Shown here in pieces: positions 12,480-23,195 of a DNA stretch of 64,000 nt (position 1 is its first letter; every line of letters begins with the position of its first letter). Source of the DNA: Gnetum montanum (Eukaryota > Streptophyta > Gnetopsida > Gnetales > Gnetaceae); assembly GCA_015680685.1 (NCBI GenBank), contig MNCI01038362.1, positions 128,499 through 192,498 of the forward strand, written 5' to 3'. Under the pieces are notes generated by a model, which searched no databases, had not been told where the DNA came from, and saw only the letters and a program-made list of their open reading frames with translations. A program made the translations under genes and the position numbers.

Positions 12480-13140
12480 AGGGTTAGGTGACTACAGCAC
12501 CTCTCTTCATCACAATTCGGGTCAGTCAACATAACACCCAAAGGGTACACATTGCTGATGGGGAAACTACAAACGTTATCCCATTCCCTATTGTGGATAA
12601 GCTAGGTTTGGTCGACCAGTTAGACCCACGATGATGTCATGCTTAAAGTCATTTAACGAGGAATGGGTCATGGTGAAAGGCATGGTTCACATTGACCTTG
12701 TGGCAGGGGACTAGTTCTCCATGAATGCAATGTTCATCGTGGTTGAAGAGATGCTTGGGTTTAAGCTGATCTTCAGGAGGTCATGGTTAGCACAACTTAG
12801 GGCAGTCTCTTTGCCCATACATCAAGAGATCCATCTATCCTATGTAGGCAGGGAGGTGGTAATCCATGGCCATGAGGTAGCAACTCAAGCTATAAATAAC
12901 GTGGACATGGAGCAAGGTTCAGAGGTTATCACCTTTGAGAATGAGGTGCTTGTCTCTATCAACATTGATTGCTTAGTAAAGGAGCTGGCCCAACATGCCA
13001 GCTCAAAAAATGAAAATGCGTGGGCCGAGTTGCCCTTCCAAGTGGAGGACAACAATACAGATGAATGCTTTGGTAGAGCGTCTCGACCTTACACCTTGCC
13101 TAATCCACGATGGATCAAGAAGCAGTTACGCATAGTGTAG
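12480..13140 (+). pseudogene. Decayed retropepsin region of element A
   Basis: Traceable words are LFITIRVSQHNTQRVHI, then NVIPFPIVDKLGLVDQL near 12,570-12,620. An open frame at 12,721-13,140 follows, with VEEMLGFKLIFRRSWLAQL, corresponding to the FNLILGRPWLA block of element B. The usual D-S/T-G active-site triplet is not visible, so it is either changed or in a damaged stretch. The region ends at TAG 13,138 and is followed by a T-tract and a tandem array, not by reverse transcriptase as in ordinary gypsy elements. Confidence 0.6.
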
Positions 13141-13261
13141 CAACCCCACTGCTTCCTACCTAGTTGGCATCCTTTGTGCATTTACCACCTTTTTTTTTTG
13201 CATCTATCCATCTATGCTAGGTACACCAATTAACTTTTCTCTAAACTATTAACATATCTTC
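13141..13261. other. Spacer with T-tract
   Basis: Pyrimidine-rich, with a run of ten T near 13,190. It holds no gene. Confidence 0.4.
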
Positions 13262-13492
13262 TATTTACGTGAGGGTCTAAAACAACCTAAAACTAGCGAT
13301 GGCCCAAAATGGCCTAAAACTATATTCCCCCATGGCCCAAAATGACCTAAAACTATATTGCGCCATGGCCCAAAATGGCCTAAAAGTACACCATTATCCC
13401 ATGGTCCAAAATGGCTTAAAACTATGTCACACTATGGCCTAAAATGTCCTAAAACTAGCTATGGCCCAAAATGGCCTAAAACTAAAGCAAAA
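13262..13492 (+). repeat. Tandem array, ATGGCCCAAAATGGCCTAAAACTA type
   Basis: About seven copies of a 27-36 bp unit lie between the protease region and the 3' end of the antisense gene. It matches the array at 2,565-2,860 of element B. Confidence 0.85.
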
Positions 13493-13662
13493 ACCATAGA
13501 AATCGGTTACATAAATAACATATGTAACGCATAAACTAGAGTAGCATTAATCTTGTCAAAATCCATTTTTCATTCAAAACTCTACTTAGCCAACGTTTGC
13601 AATAGTTTTACAAAAAAATATAAATATACAGAAAGTATAAAAGAAAATTAAGAGCTATGCAG

Positions 13663-16600
13663 TCATGCAGCATCTTCCCCTTCATCATTTCCCTTTGCAC
13701 CACCTTCTTCTACTACATCATCATTTTCACCCTCTAGGGGCCCTGCTTCTTCATCTAGAACCTACATCATAGAAACAAAGTAGTCAGCTAGAGTTACACG
13801 TAAAAGCTAGAAAAGCATAAGCTATTGCATCGTGGAAAGTGACTGACTTGAGATGGCCCTGCGTCTATCTCAAAGGGTATGTGGTTCAGTCTGAGCCCAA
13901 GGCAGTGACAGACCTCCTCCTCCGTGATATTTGCCTAGTGCATATCACTTAGTTCAACATTTGTGGTAGCTTTCTCCTTTTCAGTGGCCATCCATCTTGG
14001 CGATCTCGAAGAAAAGGAGGTAGTGGCGGTCTCACCTGTGGGAAGGTTCACTTCTTGCTCAAATGACTTAGTGATTGTCACTTACTGCATAAACTTGTTG
14101 TATGCTTCAGAAGCACCAATAGCATCCAAGAATGCTTCATGAGTAAACAACTTTACTGAAGCATCCGGATATTATTTACAATATGTGGCACGTTCCAGTT
14201 TATACATGTGCTTATGATTCTTCTGGGACTGCCCCCACTCGTAAGCTCTAGAACCGATGTCTCTTCATTGCCTTCTTCTTCTTCTTCTTCTTCCTCTGGC
14301 AACAAAGAAATTTTACATTAGGCTTAGCATTTTAACTTAAAATCGATACTGCACTCTGCTACACTACCTAGCGTAACACAGCGTAGCAATCTTTAACCAA
14401 ACCAGCGAAGGAACAAACATAGGAAAAAACATTTACCGATGGGGGGTTGCATCCTGCGTAGCTTGAACAACAATGTCCGCCCCTCTTCTTCTTCTGTACG
14501 GGGAAGTTCCTCAGCTAGATGAGGCCTCTTTCACTACAAATTTGTGGCCACCATTTCCACGATAAGGTATTTCCCCTATGATACGCTACTTATGGTAGTA
14601 AGGGGTGCCTCTCCCATGCTATCCTAGCCATGGAAGTTGCGAGCCACCTGATCCTTAGTCATCATGGAAAATGACTTCCCAATTGCTTCTAGGGGATCTT
14701 GGGCTTAGGTGGTCTGAAAGACTTGGCAGATCGATGATTTGGAAATCTTGTTGCGATCCTACATAACCCAGATTCTGTTCTCATGAACACCAAGAATTTT
14801 GTGAAATGCCACAAGCAAGCTATGTAAAAAGCATGACGCACGTTGAAACGTGACTCATGCTTCTTATGAAGCTTGATCATTTCAGCTTAAACTCCTTTGC
14901 AAAGATGCCTAGCCTAGTTGTAACTAGCCCCCTCTTCCATGACCTCCCTCATCATCCAGGCTTTCTCAATCCTAATGATTTTTCCTTGGGAAAGTAGCTT
15001 GGGAAAAGCGTAGGCATGGAAGATGGGGTAAATGTCTTTGGCTGCTCTCGACTTCACTTTTGCCATAAGGATTCCCTTTCACACATCGTCCACCCCTAGC
15101 CACTCCTCAATGTCCTCTTGATGGTTTGCCTATTTTTTGGTCTTTGCACCCATGGGGAGACCATCAGCAGGGACACCGAAGAGGTCCGCAAATAGTTGGT
15201 CATTAATTTCTAGGACCACTTGCACACCATGCACATGTGTGTGAAAGTGATCTGCATTTTCAGAAAACGAGTCTGCTAGGGCCAGCATCTTAATGGCAGG
15301 AATGCTTGGGTTCATGGCCAAGAATAAGTCCATGAGTCCAGCATTCTTAAAGTGTTGGGTCAGCGAGTCCGAGGCCCCACTGCAAAGCTAATGTTGAGTC
15401 TCATCTACCTCCCCGTACTTGAAGTAGATGTTGGCTTCATGATGCCCAAAGGTGATCACCGTCACCTCCTCAAACTTCTTTGCTACTATAGTAGTTTGCA
15501 CATGCAAAAAAGCAAAAAAATATACAAAACTCATATAAGCAGAAAATAACATAAAAACAGGATTCACACTCGAACATGCAAGCAACCCACTATTTAGCTT
15601 ACTAGGTTTAAATGGCGATGGAAATGGTGAAAGATCCACCAATACATCTTCAATGATGATCGGTTTGAAAGGTGCCCAACCCTCATCCAACCAACCAAAC
15701 TCCTTACATCTGTTGTAAAGCTAGTAGTACCAGGTTGGGTAGGTTTTGTATTCACCTCTGCATTGGCCTATCACACCTACGCGCATATTCTCAGGGGATG
15801 AAAACTCCCATAACACCATTCGTTCCAAGGCCAACGCATCCATGTCACCTTGAAGTCCAACCTTATTGATAAAAATCCTAGTAACAAAAACACATTGTTA
15901 ACATTTGCCTAGCATAGCAAGTATTGCATAGCGTAGTACAATATGTTCACAAAACTCACCCACTGGCACAGTAAATGGTTCCTGGTGGGTTTTGAAAACC
16001 AGTTACCATGTGGTGTGCAATAAACAAAGTGTTGTACGAATGGTAGAAATTGTATTCGGGCATCTTCCAGATCCAGGCCAGATGCCTTAAATTTTTTGGA
16101 CACTGACTAGATCCTTCTCCTTGCCCACTCCCAATTGCTCCATCTATCAAAAATCTCATAATACCCCAATTTTCCCTAGGCAACAGGGTTTCTGTCAATA
16201 TGGCTGCTACCTCCTCCGACAAGTGCGACCAAATGATCACACTAAAGTGCTAAACGAGAAATTGTAGGAAGTCACATGCACCTTCCCGAAGCCAGACCTT
16301 TTGCTATCCTGCACATGCATGGGGTGGAGGAAATTTGGCCATTGATTCTCTTAGGTAGCATAGAACCCCTACAATTTCTAGGACAATCAATATTGGCCTT
16401 AGCACCATCCTACATGACACAATGGCAAATGTTAGCATCATGTTCGAGTGGGATTCACATGCAACGTAGCAGAGTTAGATGTTAGCAGATAGTGTAGCAC
16501 GATTCTCTACATGCATGTAGCATACCAAAAAATACGAAAGCAATAGCATAGTAGAATTAACCTAGCGTAGCAACAAAAAGATAAACACACATCTTTTGAC

Positions 16601-17127
16601 AAGAAAGAATTCAATGTGCTACACTAGTTTCAACAAATCTTCTACCTGACAACATGATTCGCAATACCCCATGGTAGACACGTGTTACGCTGTCCAATCA
16701 CACACATGGCGAAACCCTCCTAAGGGTCATATGCTACACTATTCACATGCGATTGCTAAAATCGCCTAAGCTTCTGCAACAAGCCAGTTGCAGCGATGGC
16801 GGCTTAGACAACATTTCATGTAACCCTAGCATAGCACTCGTGCACCTGTCACGACTGAATCGGCAATAGTGATGATGTAATGGCCAAACTAGCAACAAAA
16901 CGATGAAAGAAAGACGCAGATTGCATGACAAAATTTGTAGAAAATGAAAATAGAAAAAGAAAAAGCAATAACGGTAACATAGAAAAACAAATGAGCGTAG
17001 TGACTTATCGAGTTGATGGGGTCTCCTCTTGCACCACGACATGTGCCTACGATACACGCCCCTAGGTCTCCTTCACTTCATCCACCTTAGTAAGAGCTAG
17101 GTGTTTACGTTCCTTCCTGGGAGCCAT
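13663..17127 (-). pseudogene. Antisense multi-exon gene inside element A (function unknown)
   Basis: The gene opens on the minus strand with ATG at 17,127-17,125 (MAPRKERKHLALTKVDEVKE, then a stop), 115 bp below a TATA box. Later pieces look like exons. One is 16,240-15,960 (LTETLLPRENWGIMRFLIDG, ending TIYCASG at a GTGAGT donor). Another is 15,877-15,603, after acceptor TTACTAG and ending at GTAAGC. A third is 15,485 to about 15,128, after acceptor TATAG, with MDLFLAMNPSIPAIKML and VHGVQVVLEINDQLFADLFG. A block at 14,880-14,689 follows. The acidic last exon is 13,761-13,663 (32 residues plus TGA) after acceptor GATGTAG. Several stops show decay. Element B has the same gene at 3,030-6,480. 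It resembles the antisense ORFs reported in Tat retrotransposons and weakly PF20167; function is not inferred. Confidence 0.65.
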
Positions 17128-17240
17128 CGTTTCAATTGCTGATCCTTTCTTGCTCACTATGCTGAATTGCCTTGCTCTTGGATACCACAATTGCTCTACG
17201 CTATTACAGTGAAAATGACAAGTTTAACAGGGGTAAACCC

Positions 17241-17250
17241 CTATTTATAG
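17241..17250 (-). promoter_or_regulatory. TATA box of the antisense gene
   Basis: On the minus strand this reads GGCTATAAATAGG, about 115 bp before the MAPRKERKH start codon. It is the only strong TATA on that strand near the start. Confidence 0.6.
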
Positions 17251-17311
17251 CCAAAACAGTGAAAAGAAACCTATCATTTTCTCTCCCTAATTAATGAAGG
17301 ATGCCCCGTAC

Positions 17312-17338
17312 AGCGTAGCACTCCCCCATAGCGTAGCA
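17312..17338. promoter_or_regulatory. Two AGCGTAGCA boxes upstream of the antisense TATA
   Basis: AGCGTAGCA occurs at 17,312-17,320 and 17,330-17,338, 18 bp apart start to start and 60-90 bp upstream of the minus-strand TATA box. The same word (or its complement TGCTACGCT) fills the U3 of this element's LTR (7,881-8,670). Confidence 0.55.
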
Positions 17339-17384
17339 GCACTGTTTGCATTATGGTAGGTGGGCCCAACTGAAAACTTTGATC

Positions 17385-17775
17385 CACTCTAAACTAGTCA
17401 TTGGCCTTGGCCTTCACACAAATAACTAACTAGATGGTCCGCAAAGACCTTAAACTAGTAGCTTCAAACTTTTGCATTCAGATGGTTCGCAATGACCTTA
17501 AACTAGCAAATTCTAACCTATAGCTTCAATCTTGTTAATGGTCCATAAAGACCTTAAACTAGCAGTTCTAACACGTAGCTTTGATCCTTTTAGCAGTCTA
17601 TGAAGACCTTAAACTAATACTTCATAGTTTCCCTGGGTAGCCTGTTAGCGGTCCACAAAGACCTTAAACTAATACTTTAAATTTAAACCATCAACAGTCT
17701 ACAAAGACCTTAAACTAGCAATTTTATGTTTTTGCACCTAGGCAGTCTCCTATGACTTTAAACTGGCAAGTTCCA
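17385..17775 (+). repeat. Tandem array, CAAAGACCTTAAACTAGCA type
   Basis: Seven copies of a 46-57 bp unit, each carrying GTCCRCAAAGACCTTAAACT. The array lies just upstream of the antisense promoter on one side and the RT region on the other. Confidence 0.85.
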
Positions 17776-18059
17776 AATTTTGCATCATGCTTTATAATTA
17801 TTTCAACTGTTCACATCTCATTGCTACTTTACAAATGTCTACTATGCACTGTTACTGCAAATAGGTATCCCTTGACTAGGCATTTATCTCATTTTGGCAA
17901 GTTGAGCAAGAATGGCAACGCACCATGATCTCTCTTCACCTCTAGCCTTAACAAGTCCATACAGTAAGCTTGCAAGACAACTAAACACTAAGTCAATAGA
18001 GTGGGGATCATCCACAGAAAACACTATAGCATCATTAGAAACATTCCTAGACTAGCCTG
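17776..18059 (+). other. Spacer before reverse transcriptase
   Basis: No motif is recognisable. It may hold the decayed start of pol. Confidence 0.35.
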
Positions 18060-19000
18060 AAAGTCTGGTCAAAGCCCTAGATTTAGAGGCTAGGGATGTA
18101 ATTGAGGACCCTCTCATTGAGACGCCTGTGACCACATCCAATGGGAGATAAAAACATTAAAACTTAGCTCCCTCCTAGATTCGCAGATGCACAAAGATGT
18201 AGCCAGGGTATTGCAAAACAACATTGAAGTATTCGTGTGGTCTTACAACAACATGCCAGGTGTAGACCCTAGGCTTATACAGCACAACATTGTCTTAGAT
18301 ACGTGGATGAAAGCAATTAAGCAGAAGGCTCACAAGGTTAAACCAGAGATCACACTAGCCATACAGGATGAAATCACCAAGCTCTATCAGGCTGGTTTCA
18401 TCCAAGCAGTTGATTACGCAAAATGGGTATCAAACATCGTCGTAGCTTCTAAGAAAACGGGAGGGATACCTATCTGTATAGACTTCTGGGATCTAAACAA
18501 AGCCACGATCAAGGATGACTTCCCACTACTGAGTATTGATCAACTCATTGACACTACAACTGGTCATGCTCTGTTATCCTTCATGGATAGTTTCTCTAGC
18601 TACAACCAAATTTGCATCAACCTAGAGCATCAGTTAACAACAACCTTCATGACCCCATGGGGGACTTTCTATTATACTATGATGCCCTTTGAGCTCAAAA
18701 CGCCGGAGCAACCTACCAGTAAGCCATGACATACATCTTTAATAACTACATCTTAGAAACGCTGAATGACTACGTGGATGACATAGTGGTGAAATCTAAA
18801 GAAGTCACTGATCATCCCAATGATCTAGGTGTGGTCCTCAAGTGTTGCCAGATGCACAATTTACACCTTAACCCAAAAAAGTGTGTCTTCAAGGTGAGAA
18901 CCAAATGCATGTTAGGGTTTGTAGTATCGGAGGCTGGAATACGAGTGGACCTTGACAAAGTTAAGACCATCGTTAACCTGGCACCACTATAAATCTTAAG
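18060..19000 (+). pseudogene. Reverse transcriptase region of element A
   Basis: An open frame at 18,187-18,729 carries the gypsy RT fingers and palm: a KPEITLAIQDEITKLYQAGF block, WVSNIVVASKKTGGIPICID, DLNKATIKDDFPLLSIDQL, and FMDSFSSYNQ with the first catalytic Asp. After a frame break, 18,726-18,992 continues with YVDDIVVKSKEVTDHPNDL and LNPKKCVF. The arginine of the usual DFRDLNKA is a Trp here, and part of the palm is lost at the break near 18,700-18,730. It would copy retrotransposon RNA into DNA. Assignment to gypsy is firm. The Tat-like label rests on the second RNase H downstream. Confidence 0.9.
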
Positions 19001-19054
19001 GAATTGTGTGGGTTACAAGGTAGAGTATAGTTCATCAAAAGGTTTATAGCAAAG

Positions 19055-19500
19055 TTGACTGACAAGTTACACCCCATGCAACATCTACTAAAGAAGGGGG
19101 TTAACTTCGAATGGACACCACAATGCCAACAAGCCTTTGACAATCTGAAGGAAGAGCTTTTACACCTCCCAACTATTTACCCACCACATAGGGATAAGCC
19201 TTTCTTCATTTACCTTGCCACCTTAGACGTGTCTATTGCAACACCGTTATGTCAGAGATGAGATGATGGCTCTGAAATTCCAATGTACTACCTAAGTCAT
19301 GCATTGGTAGCGTATGAGGCAAGATACAATGAGGTGGAAAGAAACTACCTTGCCTTAGTGTTTGCGTTAAAGAAGTGGAGGCATTACCTATTTTGCAGTA
19401 AATTTAACATTCTTTGCAAGAGCAATGTACTCCGAGCTATCACAAATAACTTGTATGAAAGCAATAGGATAGCCTAGTGGAAAGCCATAACAGTGAAATT
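19055..19500 (+). pseudogene. Gypsy RNase H region of element A
   Basis: Frames at 19,055-19,261 and 19,283-19,477 give FEWTPQCQQAFDNLKEEL, then YYLSHALVAYEARYNEVERN and LALVFALKKWRHYL, the usual RT connection and RNase H words of gypsy elements. A single TGA at 19,261 separates the two frames. RNase H would remove the RNA strand during copying. Confidence 0.85.
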
Positions 19501-19559
19501 CGATTTGCATTATGTAAGCCAATCATCAACAAAGGGTCAAGCTATAGTTGCGCAACTTA

Positions 19560-20130
19560 CAACCTCACCCGTCGACAATCAGGCAATCATAGATCCCAAA
19601 TTCCCTGATGAGCATGTCAGCACTATTAATGTCATCCCGTTGCATCTTGAAGCTACTTTGCATTTTTAAGGTGCCTCAACCGCACGAGAGGGTAGTGCAG
19701 CTACTGTCATTACATTCCCCTCTGGGGAAATCCAACCTTTTTCTTATCGTTTTGCATTCCCTTGTACAAACAATGTGGCAGAGTATGAAGGGTTACTTAG
19801 GGGCCTCTTAGTAGCCCAAGCATTAAGCATACAACACCTGGCGATTCGCAATGATTCACAACTTGTTGTGAATCAAATCATCGAGGTCTACGCTTGTAAG
19901 GCTACACACCTGCAGCCCTACTGCGACCTAGCAAAAAGCATGCTCAAATAGTTTGCAACAACAGATGTTCAACATGTGTCATGCAACAAAAACACCATAG
20001 CATATTCCCTAGCTACCCTAGCATTAAACATGTCATCACACCTATTCGCAAATTTTCCAGCTTCAATTACTGAGTGTACGGAGCCTATCATTCAAGCGAG
20101 ACACGTAGCCTCTGTTAGCGCTGCGGACAG
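19560..20130 (+). pseudogene. Second, archaeal-type RNase H of element A
   Basis: After the first RNase H a separate domain is readable across frame shifts: RFAFPCTNNVAEYEGLL near 19,750-19,800, then AIRNDSQLVVNQI near 19,840-19,880 and KNTIAYSLATLAL near 19,990-20,030. NNVAEYEGLL and the D-S-QLVVNQ words are typical of plant and archaeal-type RNase H. A second RNase H of this kind is known from the Tat clade of plant gypsy elements. Element C repeats it at about 25,390-25,650. Confidence 0.75.
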
Positions 20131-20214
20131 CCATGAGTGGTACACCAACATTAAAACCTACCTGCAACATGGCAAACCCCCAAGCAGATTAACATTTTCC
20201 TAGAGAGATGCAAT

Positions 20215-21380
20215 CTGCAAGCATGCTTGGCAATATGTGCTCATGGGAGACAACTCCCTATGCAGATGCCCCTTTGACAGGATATTATTAGCAAGCATAA
20301 ATGAGGAGCAAGCATAGAAGGTTATTAATGAAGTACATGAGGGACTGTGTGGTGTGCACATAGCAGCTAGAGCCATGGCTGCAAAAATCAAACGCCTAGG
20401 GTACTACTGGCTTCATATGGAGCATGATTTCCTAGCCAAAGTCAAGACTTGTGATATGTGTCAAAGATATGCAAATCTTATACACGTTTCGCCAAAAGAG
20501 CTACATCCAACGCAGATCACGTAGCCTTTCCAACGATGAGGACTAGACATTATAGGACCTATCACACCTAAGCCCTCCGTAGGGCATAGATTCATCATCA
20601 TAGCCACTGAGTATTTTATGAAGTGGGTGGAAGCTATTCCGCTGAGGAAGACTACATCCCAGTAGATTTATGATTTCATCTTAGACAACATCGTGACAAG
20701 GTTTGGGCTTCCCATGACTATTGTAATCAATAACAGGCCACAATTCAGTAGTGCGAAAACCAAAACCTTCTACAACAATCTTGGTATTAGGTAGTCGTTC
20801 TCCTCGCCATACTACCTATAGGAAAATGGACGAGCAGAGGCTATGAACAAGTCCATCATCAACTTGCTCAAGAAAATGCTTAGCAACAACAAGAGACAAT
20901 GGCATGAGCAAATCCTCTATGTGCTATGGGCTTACAGGACAACGTGTAGGACTACGACAGGTAAGACACCTTATAGTCTTATTTATGGATCTCAAGTAAT
21001 GATACTTCTTAAGTTGCAGGAACCCTCACTTTGAATAATCTTGTTGAACATCGTAAGTAAAGCCCAGAACAAAGAGTCGAGGATCATCGACCTTGACTCC
21101 ATAGAGGAGGAGCATGCATAAACACTTGGTCGCATAGAGCATTATCAAAATAAGCAACGGAAGAAGCACCATGCAAACCCTCGTCAATGGCTAATATAGA
21201 AGGGAGACCTCGATCTCAAGGCTGTCCATGAGCATGTGAACAAATTCTCAGCAAATTGGGAAGGTCTATTCATGGTCACAAAAGCCTTTGGGAATGAGGC
21301 CTTCAAGCTAGCAGACATGGATGACAATGAGTTTGCAAATCCTATGAATCATTCATACCTCAAGCCATACTACATTTGAT
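20215..21380 (+). pseudogene. Integrase region of element A
   Basis: The HHCC finger is readable as GLCGVHIA..LGYYWLHMEHD followed by KTCDMCQRYA near 20,340-20,470. The core follows: LDIIGPITPKPSVGHRFIII, ATEYFMKWVEAIPLRK, then FGLPMTIV and NGRAEAMNKSIINLLKKM at 20,830-20,875, and WAYRTTCRTTTGKTPYSLIYG. Stops TAG (near 20,524, 20,663, 20,793 and 20,818) and TGA (near 20,538) fall where Trp or Gln is conserved. The C-terminal part runs to NHSYLKPYYI and ends with TGA at about 21,380. It would insert the DNA copy into the genome. Confidence 0.9.
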
Positions 21381-21407
21381 GCAGGTGCAAGACAAGAAAA
21401 TGTTTTC

Positions 21408-21830
21408 TATGACGTAAAACTAGCAAAGGTAAGTGATCATCTGCTACGACATAAAACTGGCAAACCTTATCTGCTATGACGTAAAATTGGCAAAGGCAGT
21501 CCGCTATGATTATAAACTGGCACAGATCATCTACTACGACATAAAATTGGCAAAGCTCGTCTGCTATGATGTAAAACTAGTAGAGGTAGTCCGCTATGAC
21601 TATAAACTAGCACAGACCATCCGCTATGACGTTAAATTAGCTAATCCACCATCCGCTACGACATTAAACTAGCACTGTGATCTACTAGGACCTTAAATTA
21701 GCATAGCCATTGTCTGCTATGACGATAAACTAGCGCAACAGTCTGCTAGGACCTTAAACTAGCACACCACAGTCTGTTGAGACCTTAAACCAACACATCA
21801 GATGGTCTACTAGGACCTTAAAGTGGGTTC
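21408..21830 (+). repeat. Tandem array, GCTATGACNTAAACTAGCA type
   Basis: About 14 copies of a unit close to 30 bp directly follow the integrase stop. From 21,433 to 21,640 the unit is exactly 30 bp and stays open, giving a 10-residue repeat with the core YD-K-LA. A 90-bp higher order (YDI, YDV, YDY) is visible. Confidence 0.9.
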
Positions 21831-23180
21831 ACGGCACGTCCTCAGCATGCATCACAACTCTACACAACAAGTGAGTGTGCACACTGCCAACACGGGGTGG
21901 GACGTTGCAGTTCCCGAGCACAGTTCACGATGCTAAGAAAACACCCTTGGGAACATATGCAATGCCACTACCCTTGGCATCTTGCTGATCCTCTAGAGAT
22001 GTCTTATGACATCTTACTGACTCTCCAGAGCTACCGCCACCACGGCTCATCACCTTGGTAATAGCTTCCCTGGTCAGCACCTGCTATTAGAGTTCTAGTA
22101 TGGTCCACCAATGTTCTTATCCTCCAGGCCCTACCGTTGTCTGAGCCTAAAAGATGTTCAGCTATTGGGTAGCCTATCTCATAGCCAAACTGCATAATTT
22201 TTACCTTAGGCAGGGACTCCTAAGCACTCACATCACCGTAATTCCTAGCTACCTCGATGCCGACCTCTCCATGCAAATGCTACCAGAACTATTACTGGCC
22301 TTTCTAGTTTGGACGCTGAATGGCTTAGCAACAACATTCGTTGTTCCAATAGCATTCAAATCAAGTGAGACCTTTGCCTTCGTTTTGCATCATGGCTGTT
22401 TCTTCTAGTTTGCTTTCTGTTGTGTTTGCAGGATGCGTGCTAGAGGGATGTCGATCAGAGGTGCGTTTCGTTGTGGGGATAGGACACTACATTGTTCCAG
22501 GGTGGTCATCTTGACTAGCTTAGCTACTTTGAAGTGCATATCTTACCCTCCCCTTTAAGCTCCTTTACCTTGTTCCTTACACCTGCAACTCTCACTCTCA
22601 CCTCTTTTACGAATTTTCCTGATTTTTGTAATGCCCTCCCATATGCCCAACCACAAAGTCCATGACATGCATAACGCAACTCGCTGCATGGAAAGCATCT
22701 GTAGGCATGTTAAAGCCCCATGTGGATGTAACATAACTCATCTTGGGAAAGAAACGCCTATTCTGCGACAAGGTTTTTTGCAAATGTAAATGGCAGAACA
22801 GCAAAAGAAAAGCATAAAAGAGCAAAATCTTGCATAAAAAAAAGTGTCCAAAACAAATGACACATCAGCTATTTCGCAGTAACCCTCTCTAAGAATTCTG
22901 ACGAGAGGTCAAAGATCAGCAAAAGCAAAGATGGCCATACAAACAACTCCCTCACAAGCATTCCGACGAGGGACCTTGCTAAGTCTCATCTTTACCATTT
23001 TTCTAAACCTCCTTCTCCTCCCAGTTTAACCCTTCCTCATCCCCCGCATGACCAATCCAACACTCTCAAGCATATCTAAGTAATATCTTGGCAATTACCA
23101 AAGAGCAATGTTAGCATCTTGTCTTTCGTGGTGTTTCGTATTCTTTGTTGGCGTCTCTCTGGTCCATCCTCCAAACGTTG
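21831..23180 (+). other. 3' untranslated region of element A
   Basis: No domain is recognisable. The stretch matches 27,491-29,000 of element C in order: an AACTCTACACA..GGGCATTG..AGTTC block, GTTGATCCTCTAGA, a pair of CTCTC..CAAGCATTCCGACGAGG dyads at 22,880-22,980, and a final GTGGTGTTTCGTATTCTTTG just before the polypurine tract. Confidence 0.65.
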
Positions 23181-23195
23181 ACAAAGAGGGGCCAA
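23181..23195 (+). other. Polypurine tract of element A
   Basis: ACAAAGAGGGGCCAA lies directly before the LTR start TGAAACACC. Element C has ACAAAGAAAGTTCAA at the matching site. Confidence 0.7.

Noticed and set aside
12281-12487. Opposed open frames at 11,968-12,465 (minus) and 12,281-12,487 (plus) as separate genes
   Set aside because: They fall in the gag-pro linker of element A; the minus frame has no counterpart at the matching place in element B.
21408-21830. Regularly spaced repeats resembling a CRISPR array
   Set aside because: The spacer part is itself repeated and unit length varies; this is plant nuclear DNA in a retroelement, and no cas genes are present.
22154-22408. 84-codon open frame in the 3' region of element A
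   Set aside because: The collinear stretch in element C does not keep the frame.
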